From contig JABUQX010022126.1 of the NCBI GenBank assembly GCA_015478945.1, forward strand, positions 82,501 through 102,328: a stretch of 19,828 bases of DNA, given 5' to 3'. The notes under the pieces are model-generated. The model worked only from the letters and a program-made list of their open reading frames with translations. It was not told the DNA's origin and ran no database searches. The translations under genes were made by a program, and so were the position numbers. This document shows positions 18,955 through 19,828 of the stretch, piece by piece. Numbering within the stretch: the stretch's first letter is position 1; each line of letters begins with the position of its first letter. Source of the DNA: Trachelipus rathkii (taxonomy: Eukaryota > Arthropoda > Malacostraca > Isopoda > Trachelipodidae).

Positions 18955-19828
18955 GTGATAATAAGAAATTAAGGGAGAAAATATAGGATAAATAATGCAC
19001 AAAATAATTCACTAAATCAGGTGTGATGTTTTAATGGACTATTACAGATATAAGGGAATGATTTTTAGAAAATGGTTGTTATACCTATAATATAGTAAAG
19101 AGATTAAGAACGACCAGTTTTAAGTGCAGTAATAAGGCTTCCAATCCAATATGGTTAAGTAAACTGTGGGTGGGGCAAAACCGGAAACATGGCTCAAATA
19201 TGGTTCGAAAGAATAATTGATATATTTTCTTGGTAATCAAATATGGTGGCATGCTATCACTATATAAAGGGATCATACAATTAATTCAGTAATCTAGATA
19301 AGTATGTAGAGCAATGCCTCAACTTCCCAGTTATGATAAAAGGTAGATCATAGGGTTATATTTCCACGAAGGACATTAGGAAAGATTCAGAGTTGCCAGC
19401 TAAAATCCTTTGAAACTAGTTGCAGGTTGACATTATAATGGTACTATAATTAGGCAAGTAACCAGAGGAAAACTGTATGCTTTCTTTTAGTGGCTGGTGG
19501 ATATATTTTCAAAGCTGCACAAATGGTCGCTGGTGTCCAGACACTAGACAAAATCAAGCCAGGGGCGTCGTAGAGCAGTTTAAAGGCCAGATTGCTACCA
19601 ACATTTTTGAGGCCCCGTATAAGGTACTGGACAATATGGGGTCAGATTTCGAACAAGCAGGTTTCACAAGGAAATGCCTTCAGAGGTACAATCATCGACC
19701 ATATAACATTTAGCAGTCCCACCATACAAGCCATGCATCTAATGGGCAGTGAAAGGGTAAGCGCACACCTTCGCGGGAGTTCAAAGAATACAGCAGCAAA
19801 AGGATCAGGATGAGACGAGTGCCCTTAC
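18955..19828 (+). pseudogene. Integrase remnant (H2C2 finger and core), right arm, cut by window end
   Basis: Collinear with 9610-8870 of the minus strand: attaagaacgaccag (19101), the H2C2 region, ggtagatcatagggttat (19341), ctagttgcag, aaaggccag, the second-Asp region (19630-19655) and ccatacaagcca (19723). The third catalytic position region reads gcagtgaaa with AAA at 19752-19754, the same Lys codon as on the left. Confidence 0.65.

Larger units (their letters stand above)
13625..19828 (+). mobile_element. Second, heavily altered version of the retroelement (right arm of palindrome), running off the window
   Basis: Landmarks in the same order as the left arm: gag tail (gaaaaacctttg at 13725; aaacggggtggctcg near 13922), PR1 (tcagctatagttg near 14411), RT (tatcaaagggcaagaag near 15666; taccaaatgcagttg near 16031; ctaaggcaatatctgg near 16455), RNase H (aactagcattcccaga near 16689), linker (18030-18122), PR2 (gaaccatttggacacat near 18400) and integrase (ggtagatcatagggttat near 19341). 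The span from the gag landmark to the integrase landmark is about 6.0 kb, against 4.4 kb on the left. The excess is mostly many small insertions plus a G-rich and an AT-rich block. No domain stays in one frame for long, so nothing here is translatable. It is either an old inverted copy or low-quality sequence of the same molecule. Confidence 0.8.

Overview
The window looks like repeat-dominated, AT-rich eukaryotic DNA. There is no bacterial gene organisation, no rRNA and no convincing host gene. The only protein family recognisable with confidence is a Ty3/gypsy-type LTR retrotransposon. A compact AT-rich eukaryote such as a transposon-rich microsporidian would fit, but nothing here fixes the species.

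Layout. Positions 1-7380 are mostly non-coding: a head-to-head pair of tRNA-like (SINE-like) repeats at 514-714, the wreck of a possible BED-type zinc finger at about 1337-1703, a long AT desert with (TA)n tracts (about 1700-6060 and 6700-6960), and two less AT-rich islands (about 3500-4420 and 6060-6560) without recognisable genes. Positions 7384-13509 hold a retroelement on the minus strand. Read 5' to 3' along that strand it has: gag tail with an eroded CCHC knuckle, retropepsin 1 (DSG), spacer, reverse transcriptase, RNase H, an acidic linker, a second retropepsin-like domain (DTG), H2C2 zinc finger plus integrase, a long acidic integrase tail, then a polypurine tract and a candidate 3' LTR. 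Every domain carries stops or frameshifts. Key acidic residues of the reverse transcriptase (two) and integrase (one) are replaced, so the copy looks dead.

Positions about 13625-19828 are a second version of the same element on the plus strand, collinear with the first from the gag tail to the integrase core and still running at the window edge. The two arms meet at about 13.51-13.62 kb and form a palindrome of about 6 kb per arm. The right arm is about 1.35 times longer than the matching left segment and is crowded with small insertions, yet it contains a 93-bp stretch identical to the left arm. That mixture suits a fold-back (missed-adapter or template-switch) read with poor base quality at least as well as an ancient inverted duplication.

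The most biologically interesting point is the domain order PR-RT-RNaseH-linker-PR2-IN, with a second protease-like domain directly before integrase.
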